A DNA stretch of 64,000 nucleotides from Akanthomyces muscarius (taxonomy: Eukaryota > Ascomycota > Sordariomycetes > Hypocreales > Cordycipitaceae): contig NW_026611617.1 of NCBI RefSeq assembly GCF_028009165.1, positions 940,001 to 1,004,000 of the forward strand, given 5' to 3'. Of the stretch, positions 23,477-34,153 are shown piece after piece (within the stretch, counting starts at the first letter, position 1; each line of letters begins with the position of its first letter). Position numbers and translations under genes: made by a program. The notes beneath the pieces were generated by a model. That model searched no databases. It saw only the letters and a list, made by a program, of their open reading frames with translations, and was not told the DNA's origin.

Positions 23477-24256
23477 ATGATCTACCAATTTACTGCTCTC
23501 ACGGCGGCTGCCCTTGCTTCGTTTGCTTCTGCTGCTCCAGTAGAACCCCGCGTTCAAAGTTGTGTCTCGGGGCTTTACATGATCGTCGCTCGCGGAACAT
23601 ACGAGGCTCGGGGACAAGGCAAGACAGGCGAGGTCGCCAAGTTGGTTGCTGCCCAAGTCCCTGGCTCGGTCAGCGTGGCTGTCGATTACCCCGCCAGTGC
23701 CTTTGGGGGTGGCCCGATTTACCCAGAGTCCGTGACCGAAGGCATCATCGACACCAAGCAAAAGATCCAGGACTACGTGGATAGCTGCGGCGACAAGAGT
23801 CGCATCGTATTGATGGGCTTCAGCCAGGGAGCCAATGTCATCACGGATACGCTAGCTGGCGGTATCCTAAAGCCGTCTCCGCTGAGCGCGGAGTACGGCA
23901 AGTACAGTAAGGCTTCTGTTAAACACTGAAAATGGTGGGACGTATCGTTATAAACCTCAGAAGCTAACCGATTATCGTTAGTCGTCGCCGTTACTGTCTT
24001 CGGAGACCCAGCCTTCGCCGCTGGCCAGAGCTACGACTATGGAAGTAACGCAGATGGGCCGGATGAGGGCATCTTCACGCGCTTAGACAACAAGAGCAGC
24101 ATGCAACTCTTGAGCAACTATTCCAATGTCCTCGCCAGCTACTGCGACCAAGGCGATAGATACTGCGCAAGTGGCGAAAGCTCAACTGTGCATGGTGCTG
24201 TAGTTGCCAGGCATGCCGAGGAGGCGGCAGACTTCATTGTTTCACGTGCTTCATGA
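23477..24256 (+). CDS. Cutinase-family serine esterase (cutinase / acetylxylan esterase)
   Basis: Exons 23477-23906 and 23982-24256 join to 234 residues. Residues 1-19 form a signal peptide ending ASA, followed by APVEPR. The alpha/beta-hydrolase core carries the nucleophile elbow GFSQGAN with Ser116; the Asp is best placed at Asp202 in CDQGDRYC and the His at His214 in VHGAV, the same order and spacing as in fungal cutinases and acetylxylan esterases. Cysteines near the N-terminus (Cys29, Cys104) and around the Asp (Cys198, Cys205) can form the two usual disulfides. The enzyme is secreted and hydrolyses ester bonds of cutin or acetylated xylan; the sequence does not separate the two. Length is typical. 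There is no cellulose-binding domain. The preceding TATA box is strong. Confidence 0.88.
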
Positions 24257-26228
24257 GTGTATGGCGTGTAAGTACATTGATATAGAAAGAGATAGTGGAC
24301 ATGGTGTGATTAGAAGGCGGATCAGGCTCGGCTTGGATAGGTGGGAGAAATACAAAAAGGCCTAGTAGGAATAAAGTGAACTAGCTATGAGAGTGCCTAT
24401 GTAAATAGTACTAGCACATGACCTCTCTCCAGCACGCACGGGCGTAGTGCGCCCCAGGAACCACAACATCTTGTCCCGAAGCTGAAAAAGAACGAATGAA
24501 TATTTCTATCAGGCGACTCTCGATGTGGGGGCGAACAATTGAGGGACTACCACGTGCTTTGATTCAAATGTTGGGGTGCTGCAGCGGCTGGGTGATGTAA
24601 AAGCCAAGGAATTTAGGGACGCTTGGCGATCACTAGATGGGAGCGACACTAGTATTTGTTATCTAATAATAACTCTTACATTGATAATACGAAATAATAT
24701 AAGGCTACCGTTAGTAATAGCTAATATATTTAGAGATTAGTAATTGTTCATTACTGGGATGCCTGGAAAATGAGGAGCTCACTATGGTGGTGCGGTCGCG
24801 AAGATACGGTGGCTTTTCATCTTCTACGCTGGACCGGAAATATACGTGTGGAGACCAGAGCCACGATAGAAGACTACTTGTACACCTCTGCATCCCCAGA
24901 CGCAAATGACAGCTGTCGTTTTACAATGAGCTTTTCCAAACCATACCATAAAGCGTCGTCCTGTCTAGCTCGTGCCGCACTATTTTTTCTTCCATCAAAA
25001 GTTGTCACGCTGCGTTTTGAAATAAGTAGAAAATAGGTATTGCGTAAGTAATACGATTAGTTGCAAATCGCTGCTGCATATACCGGATGAACTTTGTAGT
25101 AGTCGGCTGCGGTACGAGTGTGTATGGCGCTACCCCGCGTCGGCACTTCTCCTCCCAACTGAACGAGATAATGCGGCTAAACTGCTACGATTAGTCAGGT
25201 TGGTGTGCGGCTGTCAGGGAATGCGGTGGGCACGAAGAAGGTGAAGGGATAGATAGTGACCAATACGCTGTACAACAGCTGTGGGGGCATAATAGCAACT
25301 TTGTTGATCACTGGGGAGGAAGAGGTTCCTCCGCAGTTCTTCTAGTCAGCTTCTCGCCTTTAAATAGTCGTTCTATAGCGTCGGGAGCCACTCCTCCGCA
25401 ACACTTTGCCTTGATCTTCTAATACGACATCAAGTATCTAGAGTCCCAGTAGCCAGCTGGTTCTGAGGCAGCTGCGTCCTCAGAGCGGCCAGGAACGCCA
25501 TCGGGCGGGCAACACTACTTTTATTCGCCGTCGGCTGTTGACTTGGCTTTTCACCGGCATGCGAGCCGGAAGCCTATACAGCACAGAGATGAGCGGCTAT
25601 CAATTTACATGGGATCCATTGTATGCCACACAAAGGCGGGTAGATGTTTCCAAAGTATGAATATTAGACGGAAGAAGGCTGGTGATTATTCTTGAATGTC
25701 TAAATAATTTCACATTACTTTATATTTTGCATTGCACATTTGCATTGATTTATTTCTCGTGTAAATTATTTACCCGCTAATATCTTTGTGTACCATATTC
25801 TACAAGATAAGTATATATATGAGTGATGCTCCAGAGAGGCCGTCACAAGTTATACTGAATAATGTAGAGTATAAATGTCTACTATCGCCGTTGATTAAAC
25901 TGGCTTTTTTTGGTGCTTCAGTTTGATCGGTGACAAATAGGCGGTGCGGATTTGCGAGCTTGCACTGCTAGCGGTTAATAATAAAGCTACACCCAAGTAG
26001 CTTCCCAGCAACCACCAATAGAATACTAACATGCCTAGAGCCTGCCTACCTGTGACTAAGTTGGCAACTTGGTAGGTAGTGAGGCGAAACATCCAGAGGC
26101 TCATACGGAACCTGCTGCGTACACAGCGACATGAGAGTATATGAATTAATAACAGAACATATTAGTGTAATAACAGCGAGGTCAAACGCCGAGCGAAAGC
26201 ATCATTGTCAACATAATCACATCATGCA
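24257..26228. other. Intergenic region, no supported gene
   Basis: About 2 kb. Two AT-rich patches (24650-24730 and 25680-25870) look like small decayed repeats. A minus-strand open frame at 25895-26104 includes a hydrophobic run but lacks any other support. Confidence 0.45.
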
Positions 26229-27044
26229 TCATACATTTGGGCCTCTTCCATCTGTCGACGGTGCCGCAGCCGCTGGTGCTCCGGCGTCGCAATCCTCACA
26301 CAGACATAGCACCCCCACACGGCAAAGACAAGCCGCCACAATCTTGCGGAAGTTATTAGCTACATGGCTGGGATTACGCCAGCAGCCGGGGAGGGGCGCG
26401 TACATTACCGCCATCAAGAACCAGTGCGCGGTGTTCATGAGCCGTCGCGGCGTAAACGCCGCGCCGTACTGGGAGTCGTCGAGCGCGTGCTGCAGGTCGT
26501 AGCCGTCGTCTGCGGTGTCGCTGCCCGTAAAGATGACGAGGACGAGGCCGCCGAGGCTGATGGCCATGGAAACCATGTCATGGAGCATGGCGCGCGCCGG
26601 GGGCAGGGCCTGGAAGCCGGTGGAGTGGTTGGTGGCGGACATCATCTGCCAGCTGTCGTTGAGGATGGCGATGGCGACCTATTGCAATGTCAGCATGCAT
26701 ATTGCGTATGTTTTGTAAATTGTGCTTCTGTGTAATGCATCGCGTTTCGAGCGGCGGGTTGGGCATCTCCACCCCCGCATTGTCTCCATCTTGGCGCCGA
26801 TCCAATGGGCGGCGGCATGTGGAAGAAGATGGAAGAGCAGGAAACCGCTGTGCAAGAAGAGAAGGACAGAGAGAGAGATCGGGAGAGAGCTTACACCCGC
26901 CATGCCGCCTGCGATGGAGCCAAACCTTTCCGGCCAGCGGTTGGCGATGAAGCCGAGCACCACCATGGTCGCAATCGACGTGATCCACCCCAGCGTCCGG
27001 GCCAGGGCCTGGCACGGCGTCAACGGCGCCGGCTGTCTGTTCAT
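26229..27044 (-). CDS. Four-pass membrane protein of unknown function
   Basis: Proposed exons are 26895-27044, 26409-26678 and 26229-26342, all phase 0, giving 177 residues. The reason for this model is that both splice joins complete hydrophobic helices: SIAGGMAG|VAIAIL forms the second membrane segment and TAHWFLMA|IVAACLCRVG the fourth. The first is at about 19-36 (ITSIATMVVLGFI) and the third at about 90-110 (VSMAISLGGLVLVIF). The topology resembles small fungal tetraspan proteins of the MARVEL kind, but I recognise no signature residue and do not name a family. A short cytosolic tail rich in Ala/Pro follows two CxxC-like pairs (CLCEDC). The first intron, 216 bp, is long for this window, so an extra exon inside it cannot be excluded. 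Confidence 0.55.
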
Positions 27045-28336
27045 AAGGGCGACATTTATTCAGTATGTCTTAGCATGTGTCGAAAACAATTTCGGAGCGA
27101 GGCGCTATTGTCTTGGGGCAAGGACGGGTTGGAGAGGGGAAGACGGAGATGGCATTCTCCGAGGGAAATGGAAAGACGGCCGTTTGGTTACAGCAAACAA
27201 CTGGCTGCCAGCATCTTCCGCCACGTGAGCCCAGCCCAAAGGACCTTTTTCTTGGAACGTCGCGCCCGTAACAAACGGCGCTGTAGCTGGCTGTGGCGTC
27301 GATGCCGGGCTCTTGTAATTGGCTGGACGGCGCGGGGGGACAAACCACAAAGGCCCTTTTCCCGCCCAGACCACAGCCATCAGGTGCAGGAGACGGCTTG
27401 GACTAGACAGGGCTGCTGGGCGAATAAGGCTGGGAGAGGTTGCACAGCAGAGCGATGGACGGACGGGGTTGGACTTTGAGGTATAAAGCAGCTTTTAGAT
27501 TTAGATATCGAAGCTGCATGTGAAAAGACGCCAACATGCATATATCGTCCGAATTCATCAGCCTCTTCGCAGCGCTAATCTGATCGAATCGGCCGCTACT
27601 GCGAATTTACCCCTTGGCATCGCACCGCGGTCGCGGTCGCTCTCCACCTTGGCTTACTACACCTGCATGAGGACAGCTCTGCGAGGCGAGCGATGTGAGG
27701 AAAAAGGAGCGCAGCATCGCCTCCATCGATATCGAGATGCGGCGCTTCGGATGATTCGGGTATTGGAGGGCTTGTCGTCCCGAAAAATGGTGGCGAACCA
27801 TGGATGACTGGAATGAAGAGGCTACCCGTCTCACGCAATCTCCCCCGGCCAGGGAAGAGACGAAAAAAATAAGTTCAGCGCAATGGACTCCATCAGAGTC
27901 TATTAATAGCCATTAGGGAGAGACTGGACCATGGCAAGCTGGTCTCCCGAATTCCAGCGTCGCTTTTCTCGCCCCTTGCGCTGCCAAGAGCGCCGCCTCA
28001 ACTGAGAACCAGGGCCGTTGGTTGGCCGGATCCAAGACACGGCTTGTCCTTTTCAAGGGGCCCGCGGTGATGAACGACCAGACATGGGTGGAGGTTCTGC
28101 GATGGCATTCCAGATAGTGGCCTAGGGTGCGAGTTTGGATTCGTCTAGACTGGCGGTGATGTCGCGCGGATGAGACAGTGTCTCAGTCGAGGCGAAAAAG
28201 GGAGGGTTATAAAAGTAGTCGCCGCCTCCTGCCCTGCATCTCGCCAAATAACCATCAGACCTGACGATCAAGGATAATTTAAAAAGAGCCGAGTTTCTGG
28301 GATAAACTCTACACCACACACCACAGCGATCGCATC
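27045..28336. other. Intergenic region upstream of the Kex2-repeat gene
   Basis: No gene is supported between the divergent starts at 27044 and 28337. Several open frames overlap on both strands but none has protein-like features. The TATA box of the downstream gene lies near the end. Confidence 0.5.
28208..28215 (+). promoter_or_regulatory. TATA box of the Kex2-repeat precursor gene
   Basis: TATAAAAG at 122-129 bp upstream of the ATG at 28337, supporting a real, regulated transcript. Confidence 0.6.
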
Positions 28337-28978
28337 ATGCAGTTCTCTGCCGCCCTCGTCACGGCGTTCCTGGCCGCCACGGCCACGGCCCTGCCCGTTG
28401 CGGGCGACGACGGCGCCACCGCTGCGCCGGCGCGCCGTTACCGTCCCATGCCGATTGTCGACCACCGCCCTTCCGACCGTCGCAGCCCCGGCATGCACAT
28501 CATTGACAAGATTCCCGTGCCGGAGAAGCGCGACGGCGACGACGGTGGCGACGACGACGACGGCGCCGTGGAGCGCCGCTACCGCCCCATGCCCATCGTC
28601 AACCACCGCCCTTCCGACCGTCGCAGCCCCGGCATGCACATCATCGACAAGATCCCCGTGCCGGAGAAGCGCGACGGCGACGACGGTGGCGACGACGACG
28701 ACGGCGCCGTGGAGCGCCGCTACCGCCCCATGCCCATCGTCAACCACCGACCCTCTGACCGTCGCGGCGAGCCGGCGACTGAGAAGAGCGCCATTGCAAA
28801 CTCGTTTTGGGGCATGCCCATCATCGACCACCGTCCCTCCGACCGTCGTCGCGCCGAGGCGGACGCCGCAGCTGCCCCCGAGGAGAAGAGCGCCGGGAGC
28901 GCTATTGCCAAGGCCTTCTGGGGCATGCCCATCATCAACCACATTCCGTACCCGGGCAGACGTCGAGGCGCGGAATGA
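28337..28978 (+). CDS. Secreted Kex2-processed repeat protein (peptide precursor)
   Basis: Single exon, 213 residues. Residues 1-19 are a signal peptide (cut after ATATA or at ALP). The rest is divided by dibasic sites that Kex2 would cut. In order: a pro-region to Arg34; YRPMPIVDHRPSDRR (35-49); SPGMHIIDKIPVPEKR (50-65); acidic spacer DGDDGGDDDDGAVERR (66-81); the three again with Asn for Asp (82-96, 97-112, 113-128); a third YRPMPIVNHRPSDRR (129-143); then two longer units with FWGMPIIDHRPSDRRR (ending 172) and FWGMPIINHIPYPGRRR (ending 210). All non-acidic units share M-(P/H)-I-(I/V)-(D/N)-(H/K). There are no cysteines and no pheromone-like WC...GQPC core, so it is not the known alpha-pheromone precursor. 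It could be a peptide hormone, a metal-binding peptide, a repellent-like surface peptide, or an RiPP precursor. Function is unknown. A long antisense frame here is a shadow. Confidence 0.85.
   Translation: MQFSAALVTAFLAATATALPVAGDDGATAAPARRYRPMPIVDHRPSDRRSPGMHIIDKIPVPEKRDGDDGGDDDDGAVERRYRPMPIVNHRPSDRRSPGMHIIDKIPVPEKRDGDDGGDDDDGAVERRYRPMPIVNHRPSDRRGEPATEKSAIANSFWGMPIIDHRPSDRRRAEADAAAAPEEKSAGSAIAKAFWGMPIINHIPYPGRRRGAE
28439..28720 (+). repeat. 141-bp tandem duplication inside the peptide precursor
   Basis: The coding units 28439-28579 and 28580-28720 (47 codons each: YRPMP unit, SPGMH unit, acidic spacer) are almost identical at the DNA level, differing at a few sites such as the Asp/Asn codon. 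A partial third unit follows at 28721-28765. This points to recent expansion. Confidence 0.85.
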
Positions 28979-29539
28979 ACTGGCGCTTGGGATGAGCGCA
29001 GATGATGCTGGATAGCAGGCATATAGGGGTCGTTGTGCGATGGGGATGTAGTGTATGATATGGGCACTTAATGGACAAGGGCTATGCGTTGAAAATTTTA
29101 CGATTGGGAGCCATGTCTTTTTTTTTTTTGTTATTGCACTGCGTTGGATTTAATCTGATTTTATTAATGAACGGAATAATATTTTTATGCTCCTGGTGTA
29201 ATCCGGCGTATGGCTCGCTTTGAGCGTCGCTGTCAATCGTGACGGCATCCGTGTCGGTTGACTACAGTGTATCACTATATGACAATGAACGTATAAGGAA
29301 GAGGTCGCATGGGACCACATGTCCCAAGCTTCCCGGTAAAAAAGAACGGCAGAAGGATATGCTGCGCTGTTGAACTTTCATTTTATTTGCCAGGGACCTT
29401 GGATCGTTCAAATATAAAATAGAAACCCGCCTGCGTAAACATCGATAAAGAAACGTAGTCCTGTCTTCTAATCGTCTATGCAAAAATAAATTAACAAGAA
29501 ACTCAGTTGGTCATCATATATACATGCTGGCATCCCGCC
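28979..29539. other. Spacer between convergent genes
   Basis: Carries a T tract at 29118-29129 and AT-rich sequence suited to 3' ends of the peptide precursor and metalloreductase genes. No gene is seen. Confidence 0.5.
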
Positions 29540-31442
29540 TTAGAATGCATATTCCTCCACATGCAGGTATATCCCCTGCGCGCCCGTCCCCTTGTGCACC
29601 GCCCGCTCGTCGCTCAGCGCCGCGACGCAATTTCGCGTCCGCGCGACAATCTCCTTGCCGCCACACACCACCACGGCCGTCTCGCCCCATGCGTCTTCCA
29701 CAGGCTCCCTGATGAGCGCGTCAATGTCGGGACGGGCCGTGTACTCCCTGACGACGTGCGTGGCGCGCGCCGAGTCGCTGTCGAAGCCGCTGCTGCCCTG
29801 GTCGACGACGCGCGGGCGCGCGGCGGCCGTCTTCTCGTCAATGTCCGACTCGGAGCTTTCGCGCGAGTGCCCCTGCAGCAGTCCACTGCCAGCTTTGCCG
29901 TCGGCGGAGCGGTGGCCGCCGGTGATGGCCAGGTGCAGGTGGACGTCGATGCCGTGGGCGTGGGCTGCCTGCGCGGCATCCCTGGCGCGGGCCATGTAGT
30001 ACTGCGTCTCGGCGGCCGACTTGGCGACGACGACCATGTCGATGCGGCGCACGCAGGTCGTCTGCTGCGGCTTGGCGGCGACGGCTTCGAGGATCGGCAC
30101 GACGAAGCTGGCGCCGGTGGATGCGCCGATGAGCACGAGGCGCTCAAAGGCATCCCAGCTAACGGGCGCGCCGTACGGGCCCGACACGAGACCCGTGAGC
30201 TCGGCGTTGGGGTTCTCGGCGGCAAACTTGTTGACGCGCCGGGAGAAGCCGCTGTGGGTGCGGACGATGAGCTGGATGCTGTTGCAGCAGCACGCGCCCG
30301 GTAGCTTGTGCGCGCAGGCAATGGTGTAGGGATGGGCCTCGAGCGGGCCGAGGCGTGGCACCCAGAGGTAGATGTGCTGGCCGGCGGACCACTTGAAGTG
30401 GACGTCCTTGATGGTGAGGACCGTGGTGGACTCGTCGACGGCACGGGCGACGAGGCGGTGTCCGATGCGGCGACGGCCCTCGCAGGCCGACCCGCCGCGC
30501 TTCCACTGCACGTTTTGCCAGAGCAGGTTGGCCCAGCGCGCGAGGCGGTCAACGACGAGAAAGGAAATGGCCATCCAGAGAAAGTGGCGCGCGACGGCGG
30601 GGATGTGCATGTAGATGAGCCAGAGCATGACGACGGCCGAGGCAATGTGCTGCAGCAGCCAGATCTCGTAGGCGACGCGGCGGACGGGGACGAAGCCGAC
30701 GACGACGGACCAGAGCAGGACGGCCCAGGCGCCGAGGCCGTACTTGACCATGGGCATGATCTCGAGCTCGTACTGGACAAAGTCGGCGCGCAGCCACTCG
30801 GTCCAGAAGTGGAAGCCGTGGCAGGTGACGGTGACGAACATGGTGCGCGCGACCCAGCGGTGCAGCCAGTTGAGGCGCTCGTGCGAGGAGCCGATGAGGA
30901 AGCCGACGGGGCTGTACTTCATGGCGAGGAGGTACAGCATGGGCAGCTGCGTGATGGAGACCCAGGCGTTGCGGAAGCCGATGCGCTCCCAGTATGTGGC
31001 GTCGTGAGCGACGACGCGCCAGGACATGAAGTAGATGGTCATGGCCCAGTAGCAGAGAAGGACGAGGATGCGGCCGAGGGGCAGGGGCGAGGCCCAGCGC
31101 AGGCCGCGGAGGGGAATGTAGTACTGCGGATGGCTCATCTCGCGGATGAAGGCGGTGGCGGTGGCCCAGGACTGGGAGAAGAGGCCGTCGGGGCGTGTAG
31201 GATGCTGGACCGCGGGATTTCGACATGATGATATGCTGGAAATGGTTAGCGAGAGTGTTGGTGAGGGGATGGAGGCCAAGTTACCGGGTGTGGGCGCCGT
31301 AGGCGTTGACGGCGCGGATGGAGGCGAGCAGGCCGACAACGCCGGCGACGATGTACCAGTAGTCGCGGGAAAAGGCGTGGTTGATGTCGGTGCCCATGCC
31401 CGGGTGGTCTCCGTGGTCCATGCCGCCCATGCTCATGTCCAT
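29540..31442 (-). CDS. Ferric/cupric reductase-type transmembrane metalloreductase
   Basis: Exons 31285-31442 and 29540-31235 (49-bp intron) encode 617 residues. The N-terminus is short and Met/His-rich (MDMSMGGMDHGDHPGM), like the metal-gathering ectodomain of Ctr copper transporters, then a first membrane helix at 28-45. The ferric reductase core holds two pairs of heme ligands, His178/His192 and His249/His263, both with the classic 14-residue step. The FAD site is HPYTIA (354-359); the NADPH part contains SGPYG (404-408) and GASTGAS (423-429), ending VVVCGG and a C-terminal strand. The protein passes electrons from cytosolic NADPH via FAD and two hemes to Fe(III) or Cu(II) outside the cell. 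Its start lies divergent from the copper-binding BIM1-like gene, which favours a role in copper supply. Length is somewhat short for the Fre family because the extracellular N-terminus is small. Confidence 0.88.
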
Positions 31443-32330
31443 GATGGGCGGTGGCGGCGGTATGCCGGTGATGTCGACTCGGTGGTTGCGGGCATGTACG
31501 GGGGGTGTGAGAAGACGGCGTCTGGCGTCTAGCGGAAGTGAAAACAATGTGATTGAATATCTGGCAGGCTTGTTGACAAGAAAGAAAAAATAATGAACTA
31601 GGAAAAAGTAAAGACGATGTGTACGAGTGCGCAGTGTAGGTGGGTGAGACAAAGTTGATGTAGAACGGCAAACTGGAAACGGACGGTTGGTTAAATGGAT
31701 CGACCGCGATTGGCCCGGATTGTGGAATTTACTAAAACTAGCTCAAAACGCATAAAACAGTATTTGCAATAAAAACTAAAGTAAAAATGCCCGCGTTCGA
31801 GCGCAGCGAGGCCAAAAAGGAAAAAGAGGGTAATGGGTTTGGCGCTATTTGCATGCAGAACAGAAAACTTGCTCAAACATTCTCACGGAGCTGGTGGTGG
31901 CTTTGGAGCTAAGGCCTGAGGCAGCGCCCTGGTTGGTCTGTTTTGGGGGCGCAGAGGAGGCCAAGGCGGATGCGCAGCCGGAAGCGGTGTTTTTGGAGAA
32001 GAGCAGCGGCAGCAGCTCGTCCCAAGTGCAGCATGGCAAGGATGGAAAAATAAAATAAAAAAATGATTGAGTAGCTTGGAATCACAGGAAAAGATTGAAA
32101 TGATCAGAGGAAATAAAGTAGGCAAGAATGGCGAGTTATGGCCGTGGTTGAGCGACTTTGGAGATGTCGTCTGTGCCCGTTTGCACCACCTCAACGCTAC
32201 CGACACACGGTATCCGTACATGGCCATTTATTTATTTGTCCGACACCAGAGGCGTGCTTCAGGCCCCGTCAAAGCTCCATCTACTACATTGAAATTACCC
32301 CTGCTTTGTTAACCCGTTTCAATCCGCCGG
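31443..32330. other. Shared promoter region of the metalloreductase and BIM1-like genes
   Basis: The region between the divergent starts at 31442 and 32484. It includes the metalloreductase leader and, after 32050, the upstream region of the BIM1-like gene. Open frames here are short and featureless. I did not find an unambiguous copper- or iron-regulator site by eye. Confidence 0.5.
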
Positions 32331-32338
32331 ATATAATA
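32331..32338 (+). promoter_or_regulatory. TATA-like element of the BIM1-like gene
   Basis: ATATAATA about 146 bp upstream of the ATG at 32484, followed by a CT-rich and then CA-rich leader. Confidence 0.45.
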
Positions 32339-32483
32339 CCCCAACCTCGTCCTCGTCCTCGTCCTCCTCACCACCCCAGTCCTTCTCGTCTTCTCCTCCT
32401 CACCACCACTCCAATCCTTCTCGTCCTCTCCTCCTCATACTTACACAAACTGCACACACACAACAACAACCACACACACCAAG

Positions 32484-33272
32484 ATGCGCTCCTCCTTCAT
32501 CGCCATCGCCGCCCTCGCCGGCATCGCCTCTGCTCACTTCCAGCTCAAGTACCCGCCCACCATTGGCTTCGACGACGACAAGGAGGACACGGCCCCTTGC
32601 GGCGGCTTCACCCCGGACCTCTCCAAGTCTGACCTCCCCGACTTCCACACCGAGGGCGACGCCGTTGCCGTCCGCCTCAGCCACCCCCAGAGCAAGTGGC
32701 TCTTCCGCGTCACCACCGACCCGACCGACGACAAGAGCTGGGAGCAAATCTACCCGATTGTGCTGCAGAGCGGCCTCGGCGACTTCTGCCTGCCGGCGCT
32801 GACGGTCCCGGAAAAGTATGCGGGAAAGAAGGGCGTGCTGTCGATTGTGTCCTCGGCGGTAGATGGTCTGCTGTACCAGGTACGTTTTTTTCTTCTTTTT
32901 TATTCCTCGCTGCGCTCGACGTGGACCGCGTGATTACTCGTTGGTATAAGAGAGGAGTTTGAGAATTGCAGTGGCTAATGTGGGAGATTGTAGTGCTCGG
33001 CCGTCAACTTTGTCAAGGGCTCCCAGAAAGCACCCTCCGAGTGCACAAACGCCACCATCACCACCAGCTTCACCAGCGACTCGGGCCTGTCGGCGCTCGT
33101 CGGTGGCGACGGCGGCAGCGGCAGCAACGCCACGACCCCGACTTCGTCCTCTGGCAGCGGCAGCGGCTCGTCCACCGCGAGCCCCTCGACGTCGCCGACC
33201 AAGAACGCCGCCGTCGCGGTGCAGGCCGGCTCGGGCCTCCTGGCGGTCCTGGGCGGACTGTGGCTGCTTTGA
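32484..33272 (+). CDS. BIM1-like (X325, LPMO-like fold) copper-binding GPI-anchored protein
   Basis: Exons 32484-32879 and 32994-33272 give 224 residues. A signal peptide ends at ASA, leaving His as residue 1 of the mature protein (HFQLKYPPTIGF), the N-terminal histidine that forms a copper-binding His brace. PCGGF and the downstream SHPQSKWLFRV stretch fit the X325 family, which shares the fold of lytic polysaccharide monooxygenases but lacks oxidative activity on sugars; BIM1 of Cryptococcus is a member needed for copper import. Two Cys pairs are visible (Cys of PCGGF, DFCLPAL, QCSAV, SECTN). A Ser/Gly/Thr-rich linker follows and a hydrophobic C-terminus (GSGLLAVLGGLWLL) indicates a GPI anchor. 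It presumably captures Cu at the wall or membrane and works with a metalloreductase such as the divergent neighbour. Confidence 0.88.
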
Positions 33273-34153
33273 GCGTGTGTGTGTGACGACGAGACGGATG
33301 AGGGGAATGGCGGGGGTGCAGGGTCCAGCGTGGGGGGGTTAGCATGGTCATGCAGCGATGAACAAATAGCGTGTATACAAGAACTGATTTAAAAACGTCC
33401 TGCTTTTTTTGGGTTGCTGTCAAGCTTTGCGATCATGTCCGCCACAAAAGTAACTTTCGAGGCCATGTCCACTACGGACGCTTTCATGCCGCATTTACCA
33501 CGCCTTTTTTTGTCCCTCGACTCGTGATGCTTCCAATGGCTGTAATATTCTTCAAAAAAAGCAGCAAGGCTTCGGCTTATCCCAAATAAGCAGCTCCTCA
33601 AATGCTAGCTCGTATCTGCCTGCCCGTCTGCTTCTGTCTACCCTCGTCCTCCGTCCCCCCAGCATCTGTTTACCCCACATTTCCCCTCGCTGCGCATCCA
33701 CACCGACCTGTCCATTCTTACGCCCGTGGCCTCTTCTGCCTTTCCTTTCGTGCTTCTCCATATCATCTTTTGGTTGAGAAAAAAATCAACAAGCTGCGGC
33801 TGGCATTGCTGTTTCTCTTGCGTCGCTTGAGCCCCTCTGCTTTTCTGCCTTGTTTGCTGCTGTTGAAGCTGCTTCGAGTCCTGGAACGGCAGCCCTCCGT
33901 GACCGGCTCCGACACCCGAGCCCGCTCCTCCCCCAGCCTCGTGAGACCCTTGCCGGCAATAACCTCGCGCCGCCTTGCCTCGCCCATTGTCTGCCCGCCA
34001 CGGCTTCAGCATAGCTCTCTTCCGTCCTCCCTAATTTTGGAATGCTCTTGATACCGCCAATGCCGCCAATCGCTTGAAACCCAACTTTGCGCTCTTCCTT
34101 TCCCCCCGCACTCATCCCCACCTAACCCGGCCAACGCCCCCGGAACCGGCATC
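33273..34153. other. Upstream region and leader of the ABC transporter gene
   Basis: The last 500 bases are strongly pyrimidine-rich, as in long leaders of fungal genes. Open frames on both strands reflect this bias and are not genes. Confidence 0.5.

Noticed and set aside
28268..28942. 224-codon antisense frame over the peptide precursor
   Set aside because: It mirrors the repeat structure of the sense gene, has no start context or signal, and the sense strand has TATA box, signal peptide and dibasic sites.
28337..28978. Naming the peptide precursor a dikaritin RiPP cluster
   Set aside because: No UstYa/DUF3328, tyrosinase, methyltransferase or peptidase gene of such clusters is seen within this window; only the precursor architecture agrees.
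28337..28978. Alpha-pheromone precursor
   Set aside because: The repeats lack the Trp-Cys...Gly-Gln-Pro-Cys core of Sordariomycete alpha pheromones and contain no cysteine.
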